A DNA stretch of 14,155 bases, from contig JAJYAH010000091.1 in NCBI GenBank assembly GCA_021779635.1, forward strand, positions 1 to 14,155, in the 5' to 3' direction. A model generated the notes under the pieces. It worked only from the letters and a program-made list of their open reading frames with translations, was not told where the DNA came from and searched no databases. Source of the DNA: Pseudomonadota bacterium (GTDB lineage Bacteria > Pseudomonadota > Alphaproteobacteria > Rhizobiales > Xanthobacteraceae). Positions 6,018 through 11,525 of the stretch are shown here, piece by piece. Position numbers and translations under genes: made by a program. Position 1 is the stretch's first letter; each line of letters begins with the position of its first letter.

Positions 6018-6074
6018 CAAAACGCCAAGATTGAAAACCATACAAGGCGCGGGCTTTTTCGCGAGGATTCCGAT

Positions 6075-6758
6075 ATGACCGACACGGTCAATGATCGGGA
6101 GCCGCGCGTCGTGTCGAACAGCGATCAGGAACATCTGACGATCTGGGGCCGGGTCAACTCGGTCAACGTTCAAAAAGTGCTGTGGTGCCTGCGCGAACTT
6201 GATCTTGCCTATGAGCGCATCGATGCCGGCATGGCGTTCGGCCGCAACAGCGAGCCGGAATACCTTGCGATGAATCCCAACGGACGAATCCCGACCCTGG
6301 TGGACGGCGATTTCGTGCTGTGGGAATCCAATTCGATCATGCGTTACCTTGTTCTCGCCTATGCTCCGGAATCGCCGCTATACCCGCAAGCGCCAAAACT
6401 GCGTGCCAGTGTCGACCGGTGGCTGGACTGGACGCTTTCGACCCTGCAGCCGGTCGAGCGCCCGGTGTTCTGGGCTTTGGTGCGAACCCCGCCCGAGGCC
6501 CGCGACATGGCTGTGATCCAGAGAGATGCTGACGCCGCGGCTGTTGAATGGCGGATCGTCGACGCCGAACTGGCGACGCGGCGCTTCATCGCAGGCGATG
6601 ATTTTACGCTGGCCGATATTGCGCTCGGCGCCTATGCGAGGCGCTGGTTCGGTGTCGAAGGCATCGCCAAGCCGAGGCTGGCGCATCTCGATCGCTGGTT
6701 CGCGCAGGTCTCGGGCCGGGCGGGAGTCAGGCAATTCGTCGCGTCACCGCTATCGTGA
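6075..6758 (+). CDS. Glutathione S-transferase family protein
   Basis: A 227-residue protein. The ATG at 6075 follows GAGGA by seven bases. After an unusual N-terminal extension of about 20 residues (MTDTVNDREPRVVSNSDQEH) the thioredoxin-like domain starts with LTIWGRVNSVNVQKVLWCLR. NPNGRIPTL (67-75, cis-proline loop) and ESNSIMRYL (84-92, binding of the glutathione gamma-glutamyl group) follow. The helical C-terminal domain spans about 105-220 and includes the N-capping box in FTLADIAL (177-184). It should be a cytosolic dimer using or binding glutathione; the substrate cannot be read from sequence. Ser29 is the best candidate for the active-site position. It is isolated from gloA by a terminator. 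Confidence 0.93.
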   Translation: MTDTVNDREPRVVSNSDQEHLTIWGRVNSVNVQKVLWCLRELDLAYERIDAGMAFGRNSEPEYLAMNPNGRIPTLVDGDFVLWESNSIMRYLVLAYAPESPLYPQAPKLRASVDRWLDWTLSTLQPVERPVFWALVRTPPEARDMAVIQRDADAAAVEWRIVDAELATRRFIAGDDFTLADIALGAYARRWFGVEGIAKPRLAHLDRWFAQVSGRAGVRQFVASPLS

Positions 6759-6783
6759 TGGGTCGGATCGCCTCAAGGTTCGA

Positions 6784-6936
6784 TCAAAAGCTTGAACGCT
6801 CGAACAGCAGGATGCAGACAATCAGCATAAGGGTGCCGACCGCCACGACCAGACGAGTCGTCCAGGTCATGCCGCGACTGACCCACCAAAGCATCGCGCA
6901 ACCCATCATGACGGGAACGAGGATATCTAATCGCAA
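6784..6936 (-). CDS. Small membrane protein, ~50 aa, probable TTG start
   Basis: On the minus strand the frame reads from a TTG at 6936 as (M)RLDILVPVMMGCAMLWWVSR, then GMTWTTR, then a hydrophobic stretch LVVAVGTLMLIVCILLF and ERSSF at the end. Two membrane segments are likely (about 4-18 and 28-44). AGGG about nine bases before the TTG is a modest ribosome site; ATG codons at 6909 and 6906 would give 41 or 40 residues and remove half of the first segment. The amino-acid pattern (clean hydrophobic helices with charged loops) is what favours a real gene. It follows the porin-motif gene by 21 bases on the same strand and converges on GST. Function unknown. Confidence 0.55.
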   Translation of the reverse strand: MRLDILVPVMMGCAMLWWVSRGMTWTTRLVVAVGTLMLIVCILLFERSSF

Positions 6937-6957
6937 CGGGCTTATCCCTGTCGCCGC

Positions 6958-7206
6958 TCAGCGTGCGCCGACGGAGCCGCCGACCCCGACGCTTACCGAG
7001 CCGCTGATCTGCACGCACATCCCGGTGCCTTCGACCTTGACGTAGTCCGGGCCATAGGCGGCGCAGGAATTGCCGCCGCGAGGCTGCTTCACCGGGAGCA
7101 ACTTGCCTGGGGTTATGGGCGGGTCCGTCTTCGGATTGCCGGACTGAGCCAGCGCCATCGAGGCCGGCAGCAGTGCAACAACGATCGCGACGAGAATGCT
7201 TCGCAT
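6958..7206 (-). CDS. Secreted mini-protein carrying a porin N-terminal motif
   Basis: An 82-residue protein with a signal peptide (MRSILVAIVVALLPASMALA, cleavage before Gln21). A Pro/Lys linker follows, then NSCAAYGPDYVKVEGTGMCV and QISGSVSVGVGGSVGAR. Alphaproteobacterial porins (Omp2/RopA type) carry, just after a similar linker, a C-x-x-YG-x-x-Y-x-x-V-x-GT-x-x-C motif followed by x-x-x-G-x-V. Here the motif is present, but the protein ends there with no beta-barrel. The two Cys could form a disulfide. Either it is an independent small family or the stub of a porin; the clean stop and the Gly/Val tail fit a family better. No strong Shine-Dalgarno is seen before the ATG at 7206. The 50-aa membrane protein gene follows 21 bases downstream. 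Confidence 0.75.
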   Translation of the reverse strand: MRSILVAIVVALLPASMALAQSGNPKTDPPITPGKLLPVKQPRGGNSCAAYGPDYVKVEGTGMCVQISGSVSVGVGGSVGAR

Positions 7207-7237
7207 CCGGCTTTTTATCGCGTCCGACCCGACGATG

Positions 7238-7495
7238 CTACCGGACGAATTTGACGCCTACTGACTTTCCGCGGCGCCAGACCACGGCACAGTTTCGCCC
7301 GGTCCGGGCGTCGCGCGAAAACGCTAGCCGCAGCTTCGCGGGCAATATGTCGGGATCATCAACCGTGATCTTGGCGCCCGAGGTGGAGATATCCTGCACC
7401 ATGCACTGGCGCGCCGCGAAGCCACCCTCAAGGGTGATCCATGCGGGCTGGCGCAGCGACTTGCGCGCTTCCCGCTTCTTCGTCACAGCCATCAT
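7238..7495 (-). CDS. PilZ-domain protein (c-di-GMP receptor candidate)
   Basis: An 85-residue protein if started at the ATG at 7495; an ATG at 7492 directly follows. The frame is open to 7648, but those extra residues look non-coding and the PilZ domain starts only here. The two PilZ signatures are in place: RKSLR (11-15, RxxxR) and DISTSG (35-40, DxSxxG) with normal spacing. The usual strands follow, ending in CAVVWRRGKSVGVKFVR. The protein is a stand-alone PilZ domain, expected to bind cyclic di-GMP in the cytoplasm and pass the signal by protein contact. The partner is unknown and no flagellar or cellulose gene is near. Both key motifs are intact. Confidence 0.9.
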   Translation of the reverse strand: MMAVTKKREARKSLRQPAWITLEGGFAARQCMVQDISTSGAKITVDDPDILPAKLRLAFSRDARTGRNCAVVWRRGKSVGVKFVR

Positions 7496-7802
7496 TCCAG
7501 TTGTCCCTAAAACCAGAGCCCTACGCCATGAGGCTTTAGAAAGCGTTGAGGCCCGATGACAATTTTTCGGCTTCTCGTGACACGGAACAGGGTCCGATCC
7601 ACCCCCAAACGGGATTTCCGGTGGCTTGCCCGGCCGCGCAAACGCCACTATACGTTCGCCGCCGCCGCCCGGATCGCCTCGTCACGATCCAGGTTCGGCA
7701 CGGCGCCAACGCAGCCTCAAAGTGTTGATTCGCCGGATATATTTGACCAAAGCGAAACGGCAATGCCGCGACCGTGCCGGTCGCGGCGAAGCGGACGTCT
7801 TC
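7496..7802. other. Divergent leader between PilZ gene and tRNA-Glu
   Basis: About 300 bases with no supported gene. It must hold the PilZ promoter (minus) and the tRNA-Glu promoter (plus), but no convincing -35/-10 pair was found. Its main visible feature is the hairpin at 7765-7787. Confidence 0.4.
7765..7787 (+). other. 10-bp hairpin just before tRNA-Glu
   Basis: GCCGCGACCG (7765-7774) and CGGTCGCGGC (7778-7787) pair perfectly around a TGC loop. It lies 15 bases before the first base of tRNA-Glu, so it may be in the 5' leader of the pre-tRNA or be upstream DNA structure. No T-run follows. Confidence 0.6.
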
Positions 7803-7877
7803 GCTCCCTTCGTCTATCGGTTAGGACGCCACCCTTTCACGGTGGAGAGAGCGGTTCGATTCCGCTAGGGAGCGCCA
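7803..7877 (+). tRNA. tRNA-Glu (anticodon TTC), CCA encoded
   Basis: A 75-base cloverleaf. GCTCCCT pairs with AGGGAGC in the acceptor stem, followed by G73 and an encoded CCA (7875-7877). The D-arm is GTCTATCGGTTAGGAC. The anticodon stem CCACC/GGTGG encloses CTTTCAC, giving anticodon TTC (Glu). The T-arm contains GGTTCGATTCC. It charges glutamate for GAA/GAG and is also the tRNA used for 5-aminolevulinate synthesis where the C5 pathway exists. Confidence 0.97.
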
Positions 7878-8215
7878 TTATTTCAATGGCTTAGCTTCTG
7901 ATACTTCCAGCATGTCCAATGTAGACCGCGGGACCTATGTCCCTGCCAGAAGGCCCCCCGACTCTAGGCAGCCCGCAGGTGAGTCCGGGATGTCTGGGCC
8001 CAAACGAGAACGGCCCCAGCGCTGCGCACTGAGACCGTTCTTTGGTGGCGTTGGTCCACGCGGCCGCCGGCCCAAGGAATCTCCCGTCGGTCGCGTCCCC
8101 TGCTGAACATCGACGCCCCGGGGCGGCACTGCCATCGCGGGCCGACATTCCATCTATATTGACATCTATATTGAGAAGGCCGTCTGGCTTTGGCGACACT
8201 CTCTTTTCTGCGAGT
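7878..8215. other. 338-base interval without a supported gene
   Basis: Between tRNA-Glu and the Cys-rich gene no frame shows a start, ribosome site and protein-like composition together. It contains a small hairpin GGGAC/GTCCC (7930-7943), a wider inverted repeat AGAACGG/CCGTTCT (8007-8013 and 8035-8041) and the 12-bp tandem duplication at 8151-8174. No second copy of the tRNA 3' end, which would mark an integrated island, was seen. Confidence 0.45.
8151..8174. repeat. 12-bp exact tandem duplication
   Basis: CATCTATATTGA occurs twice in direct succession (8151-8162 and 8163-8174). It is AT-rich within GC-rich DNA and lies about 40 bases beyond the stop of the Cys-rich gene on the minus strand. 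Replication slippage is the simplest origin. Confidence 0.85.
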
Positions 8216-8443
8216 TTACCAACAGGGACGGCACCAGCACCTGTATGGACCACAGGCCCTGACAAAGCCCGGTCCACACCAACGGCCCCAACCGCGGCAA
8301 GCCGTTTCATGAATCGGCGAGAAGTTTTTAGCTGCGTTCGGAAGGGTGTTACCCGAAGCAGTTACGGCATTGGCTGAGCAACCTATCGAATTCAAAGCTA
8401 AAATTGCTGCTGCTGCCACTACGGTAATGGATAGTTTTCGCAT
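8216..8443 (-). CDS. Small secreted Cys-rich peptide
   Basis: A 75-residue protein. The ATG at 8443 has AAGGAG five bases upstream, a strong ribosome site. Residues 1-26 form a signal peptide (MRKLSITVVAAAAILALNSI, with GCSANA before the likely cut). Cys22 in IGCSAN could instead make it a lipoprotein, but the context fits a lipobox poorly. A polar linker follows. The end, about 49-75, is Cys/Trp/Gly/Arg-rich: ACRGWGRWCGPGFVRACG then PYRCWCRPCW, with six Cys in 26 residues and two repeated CGP units. Disulfide bonding or metal binding outside the cytoplasm is plausible. I recall similar Trp/Cys-rich peptides as hypothetical proteins in Bradyrhizobium. No neighbour suggests a role. Confidence 0.78.
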   Translation of the reverse strand: MRKLSITVVAAAAILALNSIGCSANAVTASGNTLPNAAKNFSPIHETACRGWGRWCGPGFVRACGPYRCWCRPCW

Positions 8444-8792
8444 AGCCTCTCCTTAAGTCCAGGTTTGCGTCCCCGCCATAGTTTATCCATATTTGCTCGC
8501 CCGTCCACCGCACCTGTTTCGTCCGTCCCCTTGCTGTTTGTGAAACTCCTACTTTCGCTCAGCGCGAAGGGAGTGCGGATCTCATTGATCGTCAAACAAC
8601 TTGGCCGAACCAATCCGCTGCCAGTTGCGCTTCCTGACCGATCGGCGCCGGCGCCTCACGATCGGACCGCATTTGCCGCGCTTCGTGATTTCTGGAAGAG
8701 AGAGCCGCATCGCGGTGGCAAGGAGAAGAAAAACAGTATCGTTTTCGTGTTGAATGCGCCGACGCCGCGATGACGGCCGACAACCCGTCAGT
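8444..8792. other. 349-base interval without a supported gene
   Basis: Upstream of the Cys-rich gene (minus) and downstream of the DUF2061 gene (minus). Open frames exist on both strands (for example plus 8465-8773) but lack a ribosome site and look like chance frames. A short inverted repeat TTCGC/GCGAA occurs at about 8553-8567. The promoter of the Cys-rich gene should lie within the first 100 bases, unplaced. Confidence 0.4.
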
Positions 8793-9011
8793 TCACCGCC
8801 GGCCCCAGGGGATGACCGCCCAGACGCGCTCGTGAAGGTAATACCAGGCAATTTTGGTCGCGACCTCGAGGCCGGCGATCGATCCGGCGATTTCAACCCT
8901 GCCCGTCACGAACCAGCTGATCGCGAAGGTATCGAGCGTTCCCATGGTCCGCCAACTGATTGCTTTGAGGACCGACCTCGTATGCGTCTCTGCTCCGCGA
9001 AACGAACCCAC
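8793..9011 (-). CDS. DUF2061 small membrane protein
   Basis: A 72-residue protein read from a GTG at 9011, with AAGGGGG nine bases before it. The frame is open upstream, but that part is Arg-rich with no ribosome site and does not fit the family. The sequence from residue 9 matches DUF2061 as I know it: ETHTRSVLKAISWRTMGTLD, then TFAISWFVTGRVEIAGSIAG, and TKIAWYYLHERVWAVIPWG at the end. Family members are about 70 residues, so this is full length. Two membrane segments are likely, at about 25-37 and 41-58. The function of the family is unknown; some members occur fused or next to sulfate or APS metabolism genes, but nothing of that kind is near here. Confidence 0.85.
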   Translation of the reverse strand: MGSFRGAETHTRSVLKAISWRTMGTLDTFAISWFVTGRVEIAGSIAGLEVATKIAWYYLHERVWAVIPWGRR

Positions 9012-9464
9012 CCGTAAATGCCCCCTTGGTTGACGACGCCAGAAACTAACACGCCTGCACCTTCTGCGTGTCCGCTGCATGTCTTGCGCAGCACGACGAA
9101 GCACATTTGCGGCAGCACCACGGATAAGTTTGCCAAAAATGGGAAAGTCCCCAACGGAAACGGTCCGCCATTACATGCATTTCGCTCAAAGAAATCCAGA
9201 AAACTCTCTGATTGAATTAAATAATCGCGCTTCAGTCGGGATTGCACGCATTCCTGACGGGTTCCGCTGGCGTAAACCGAGATTGAAACAAAAGAGGTTG
9301 AAATAAGACTCTTTGCCCCTATTCGTTACGATTTGCTCGCTGACCCAAAGCGCCGCCGCCCGGACGGCGAAATGCAAATCGGTCATGGATCATCCAAGAG
9401 GTCGGCAAAACTGCCCTGCTTCTGATCGCCGCCGTTATCGAAAAGAGAGTGTGTTTTTCACTTG
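9012..9464. other. 453-base interval, partly AT-richer
   Basis: Between the DUF2061 gene (minus) and the PrsW gene (plus), reading outward, so both promoters must be here. The stretch 9120-9310 is visibly richer in A and T than its surroundings (for example TTGAATTAAATAATCG at 9213-9228). It holds one possible small frame (9139-9306), described separately. No terminator, tRNA or repeat was recognised. Confidence 0.45.
9139..9306 (+). CDS. Possible 55-aa basic protein, uncertain
   Basis: An ATG at 9139 opens a 55-codon frame: MGKSPTETVRHYMHFAQRNP at the start, SVGIARIPDGFRWRKPRLKQ then KRLK at the end. It is strongly basic at the C-terminus and has codons such as TTA and AAT that are rare in the neighbouring genes. 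No clear Shine-Dalgarno is present (only GGATAAG, 11 bases away). The composition looks somewhat protein-like, and the local AT-richness could mean foreign DNA, but chance cannot be excluded. No family recognised. Confidence 0.3.
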   Translation: MGKSPTETVRHYMHFAQRNPENSLIELNNRASVGIARIPDGFRWRKPRLKQKRLK

Positions 9465-10493
9465 ATGAATCTGCTCGCCTCCCTTCCCACCGTCATCGGC
9501 ACCGCGGCCGTCGCGCCCGCGCTGCTGGTGCTGTGGCTCGTGGTCGCCGCGGACGAGCGACCCGGCCCACCCGCCAAGGTCTGGACCGCGTTTTTCCTGG
9601 GCGCTGCCAGCATTTCGTTGCTGGGCGTCGCACGGGCGCCGTTCATGTCGATCCTCGCGGCCCCCGAAAACCCCTGGGTCGCCCAGGCATTGCATTCGAT
9701 ATTCGGCGTCGCCCTGCCGGAGGAAACAGTCAAGATTCTTGTCATCGTCGCGGTCTCGGCGCGGCGCCGTCCCTTCGCGGATCCGATGGACACCGTGGTC
9801 TATGGCGCCGCGGCCGGTCTCGGCTTTGCGGCCTATGAAAACCTCGCTTATCTCGTGCAACATGCCGAGATGTGGCGGGCGCTGGCGGCGTTGCGCAGCA
9901 TCCTGACAGTGCCATTTCACGGCGCGCTCGGCATTATCGCCGGCGCCTATCTCGCGATCGGGCGTTCCGGCACAGCCCTTGGGGCGCACCGGCATCACCG
10001 CGACTGGGCGCGCGTCTCAAGCCGCCTTCTGATCCTGTTCGCGCCACTCGCGCTGCACGCCGGTTTCGATTTCCCGCTGCTGACGCTGCAGCAAAGCCCC
10101 GATATCGCCGGATCCACCCGGCTCATCCTGGGATCGGTGAGCGTGCTGATCGGGCTCAGCTCGATTGCGTTTGCCGTACGGCTGGTGTGGCGGGTCGGTC
10201 ATCATCACGCGCCACGCACCGAAACCGCCCGGGAGCGGCTGAGCCAGTTGCGACGGATGTGGGCACTGCTCGTCGTGGGCGGCGCCGCCGGATTTGTCGG
10301 CCTGGTCTTCGTGCTGACTTCGATCCATCATTGGCTGGTGAATCCAGAACGCAACGTTGCGCTGGTTCTGGTACCGATCGGCTTCGTGTCCATCGTGATC
10401 GGCATCGCCCTGCTGGTGATTACCGCGGCGACCTATATCCTCGGTCGCAATCGAATGCGCACGACCTCGCAGGCGTTTTCGAGCCACGGCTAG
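9465..10493 (+). CDS. PrsW-family intramembrane metalloprotease
   Basis: A 342-residue polytopic membrane protein from the ATG at 9465; a TTG directly before it is in frame, and no strong ribosome site is visible for either. About eight hydrophobic segments are seen. Family landmarks are the glutamate pair in PEETVKIL (Glu86, Glu87, Lys90), GLGFAAYEN (118-126), FHGALGIIAGAYLA with His152, and HAGFDF with His198. These match the conserved glutamates and histidines thought to form the metal site of PrsW/CPBP-type proteases. PrsW itself cleaves an anti-sigma factor in Bacillus; no anti-sigma or sigma gene is in this window, so the substrate is unknown. The C-terminal part (about 215-342) adds three or more membrane spans beyond the protease core. 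hdeD-like follows 142 bases later on the same strand. Confidence 0.87.
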   Translation: MNLLASLPTVIGTAAVAPALLVLWLVVAADERPGPPAKVWTAFFLGAASISLLGVARAPFMSILAAPENPWVAQALHSIFGVALPEETVKILVIVAVSARRRPFADPMDTVVYGAAAGLGFAAYENLAYLVQHAEMWRALAALRSILTVPFHGALGIIAGAYLAIGRSGTALGAHRHHRDWARVSSRLLILFAPLALHAGFDFPLLTLQQSPDIAGSTRLILGSVSVLIGLSSIAFAVRLVWRVGHHHAPRTETARERLSQLRRMWALLVVGGAAGFVGLVFVLTSIHHWLVNPERNVALVLVPIGFVSIVIGIALLVITAATYILGRNRMRTTSQAFSSHG

Positions 10494-10517
10494 GCAAAAC
10501 CGCTATCCGCTTTTGCC
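10493..10517 (+). terminator. Possible terminator overlapping the PrsW stop
   Basis: GGCAAAA (10493-10499) and TTTTGCC (10511-10517) form a perfect 7-bp stem around an 11-base loop; the left arm begins on the last base of the TAG stop. No separate T-run follows the stem, so termination is only possible. Confidence 0.35.
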
Positions 10518-10560
10518 GATCGTGCCCGGATGTTGCCGATCCCCGCGCCCGCGTCATTGA

Positions 10561-10570
10561 ACAAATTTGT
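10561..10570. promoter_or_regulatory. Palindrome upstream of the HdeD-like gene
   Basis: ACAAATTTGT is a perfect 10-bp palindrome in the 142-base gap before the HdeD-like gene. A TATAGT at 10592-10597 could be a -10 element, with TTGTCC (10567-10572) overlapping the palindrome as a poor -35 at 19-base spacing. The site could be an operator, but the support is thin. Confidence 0.3.
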
Positions 10571-10635
10571 CCACGCAGCGTTGCCGCCAGCTATAGTATC
10601 ACATCATTGCGCAGTGGCGGCATCGGAGATTTTCA

Positions 10636-11208
10636 ATGACCCTTCCCCAGGACATCACCAATCTGCAATCCAAAATGAGCGCCGCGGTTCGCGAGCATTG
10701 GAAGGCCTTCCTGTTTGAAGGCATTCTGCTGGTGATTTTGGGACTCGCGGCAATGATCGTGCCGCCGCTTGCGAGCCTCGCCGTCACCATTTTTCTGGGC
10801 TGGATGTTCTTGATTAGCGGCATCGTCGGCCTGATCCTGACCTTCTGGGCGCGGCAGATGCCGGGCTTCTGGTGGTCGCTGATTTCGGCGGCGTTGGCGG
10901 TCGGAGCCGGCGTCATCCTGCTGGCCCGGCCGGTGCAGGGCACGCTGACCCTCACCATCGTGGTCGGTGCCTATTTCCTGGCCGAAGGGGTCACCACCAT
11001 CATGTATGCGCTGGAGCATCGCCGCGAATTGTCGGAACGGTGGTCGTGGCTGCTGGCGGCTGGACTGATGGATATCCTGATTGCCGGCATCATCATCGCA
11101 GGACTGCCAGGATCGGCGCTCTGGGCCGTCGGATTGCTGGCGGGCATCAATCTGCTGTTCGGCGGCGCCGCGCTGATCGGCGTCGCGCTCGCCGCGCGCA
11201 AGGCCTGA
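10636..11208 (+). CDS. HdeD/DUF308 family membrane protein
   Basis: A 190-residue protein. The ATG at 10636 has GGAGA six bases before it. After an amphipathic N-terminus (about 1-22) there are six hydrophobic segments in three helix pairs, the DUF308 repeat pattern: FLFEGILLVILGLAAMIVPP, then TIFLGWMFLISGIVGLILTF, then FWWSLISAALAVGAGVILLA, LTIVVGAYFLAEGVTTIMYA, LLAAGLMDILIAGIIIAGLP and the final AVGLLAGINLLFGGAALIGV. E. coli HdeD is linked to acid resistance; that role is not shown for distant members, so 'HdeD-like' is the safe name. It is probably in the inner membrane. Its stop codon touches the stop of the opposing gene. Confidence 0.9.
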   Translation: MTLPQDITNLQSKMSAAVREHWKAFLFEGILLVILGLAAMIVPPLASLAVTIFLGWMFLISGIVGLILTFWARQMPGFWWSLISAALAVGAGVILLARPVQGTLTLTIVVGAYFLAEGVTTIMYALEHRRELSERWSWLLAAGLMDILIAGIIIAGLPGSALWAVGLLAGINLLFGGAALIGVALAARKA

Positions 11209-11460
11209 TCAGCAGCCGCGACAAATGCTCTTGATCTTGCGGTCGAGGGCAGCATCCTCGCGATCGACCTGACTGTTCGGATCACTCAGGTTTTTCTCCG
11301 AAGGCACCTGATCGCTGCGGGGCTGGCGGTGACCTATCGGAGCCTCGGGAATCGGCCGCGACGGCCTTACGGATGGCGTCGAGGATCCTGGGCTTCCGGT
11401 CTGCGCCGTCGCCGCGGAACTGAGGATCAGGAACGTCGCTACTGTGACCAGTCTTAGCAT
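11209..11460 (-). CDS. Small secreted Pro-rich protein, unknown function
   Basis: An 83-residue protein. The ATG at 11460 has GGAG seven bases upstream. A signal peptide (MLRLVTVATFLILSSAATAQ, cleavage after TAQ or ATA) is followed by a Ser/Pro/Arg-rich disordered linker containing RPSRPIPEAPIGHRQPRSDQ. The polar end reads DREDAALDRKIKSICRGC. The two C-terminal Cys (CRGC) are the only ones and could bind metal or form a disulfide. I recall similar hypothetical proteins in Bradyrhizobium ending in IKSICRGC. It lies 65 bases downstream of epmB on the same strand, so it may be co-transcribed, but a functional link to EF-P modification is not expected for an exported protein. Confidence 0.78.
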   Translation of the reverse strand: MLRLVTVATFLILSSAATAQTGSPGSSTPSVRPSRPIPEAPIGHRQPRSDQVPSEKNLSDPNSQVDREDAALDRKIKSICRGC

Positions 11461-11525
11461 TTGAACTCTCCAGGCTCTCGTTCCGGGGCTGCCGTTCGGC
11501 GCCTTCTCCCTCTGTCATCTCTCGA

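Noticed and set aside
7803..8215. tRNA-Glu as an integration site of a genomic island
   Set aside because: No integrase and no second copy of the tRNA 3' end were found in the window.
7891..8310. 139-codon minus-strand frame downstream of and overlapping the Cys-rich gene
   Set aside because: Overlaps the well-supported Cys-rich gene, has no ribosome site and reads as Gly/Pro/Arg-rich chance sequence.
8465..8773. 102-codon plus-strand frame
   Set aside because: No ribosome site, no domain, and its composition looks non-coding; it overlaps the likely promoter of the Cys-rich gene.
9435..9998. 187-codon minus-strand frame opposite the PrsW gene
   Set aside because: Antisense shadow; the plus-strand protein has clear membrane helices and protease motifs.
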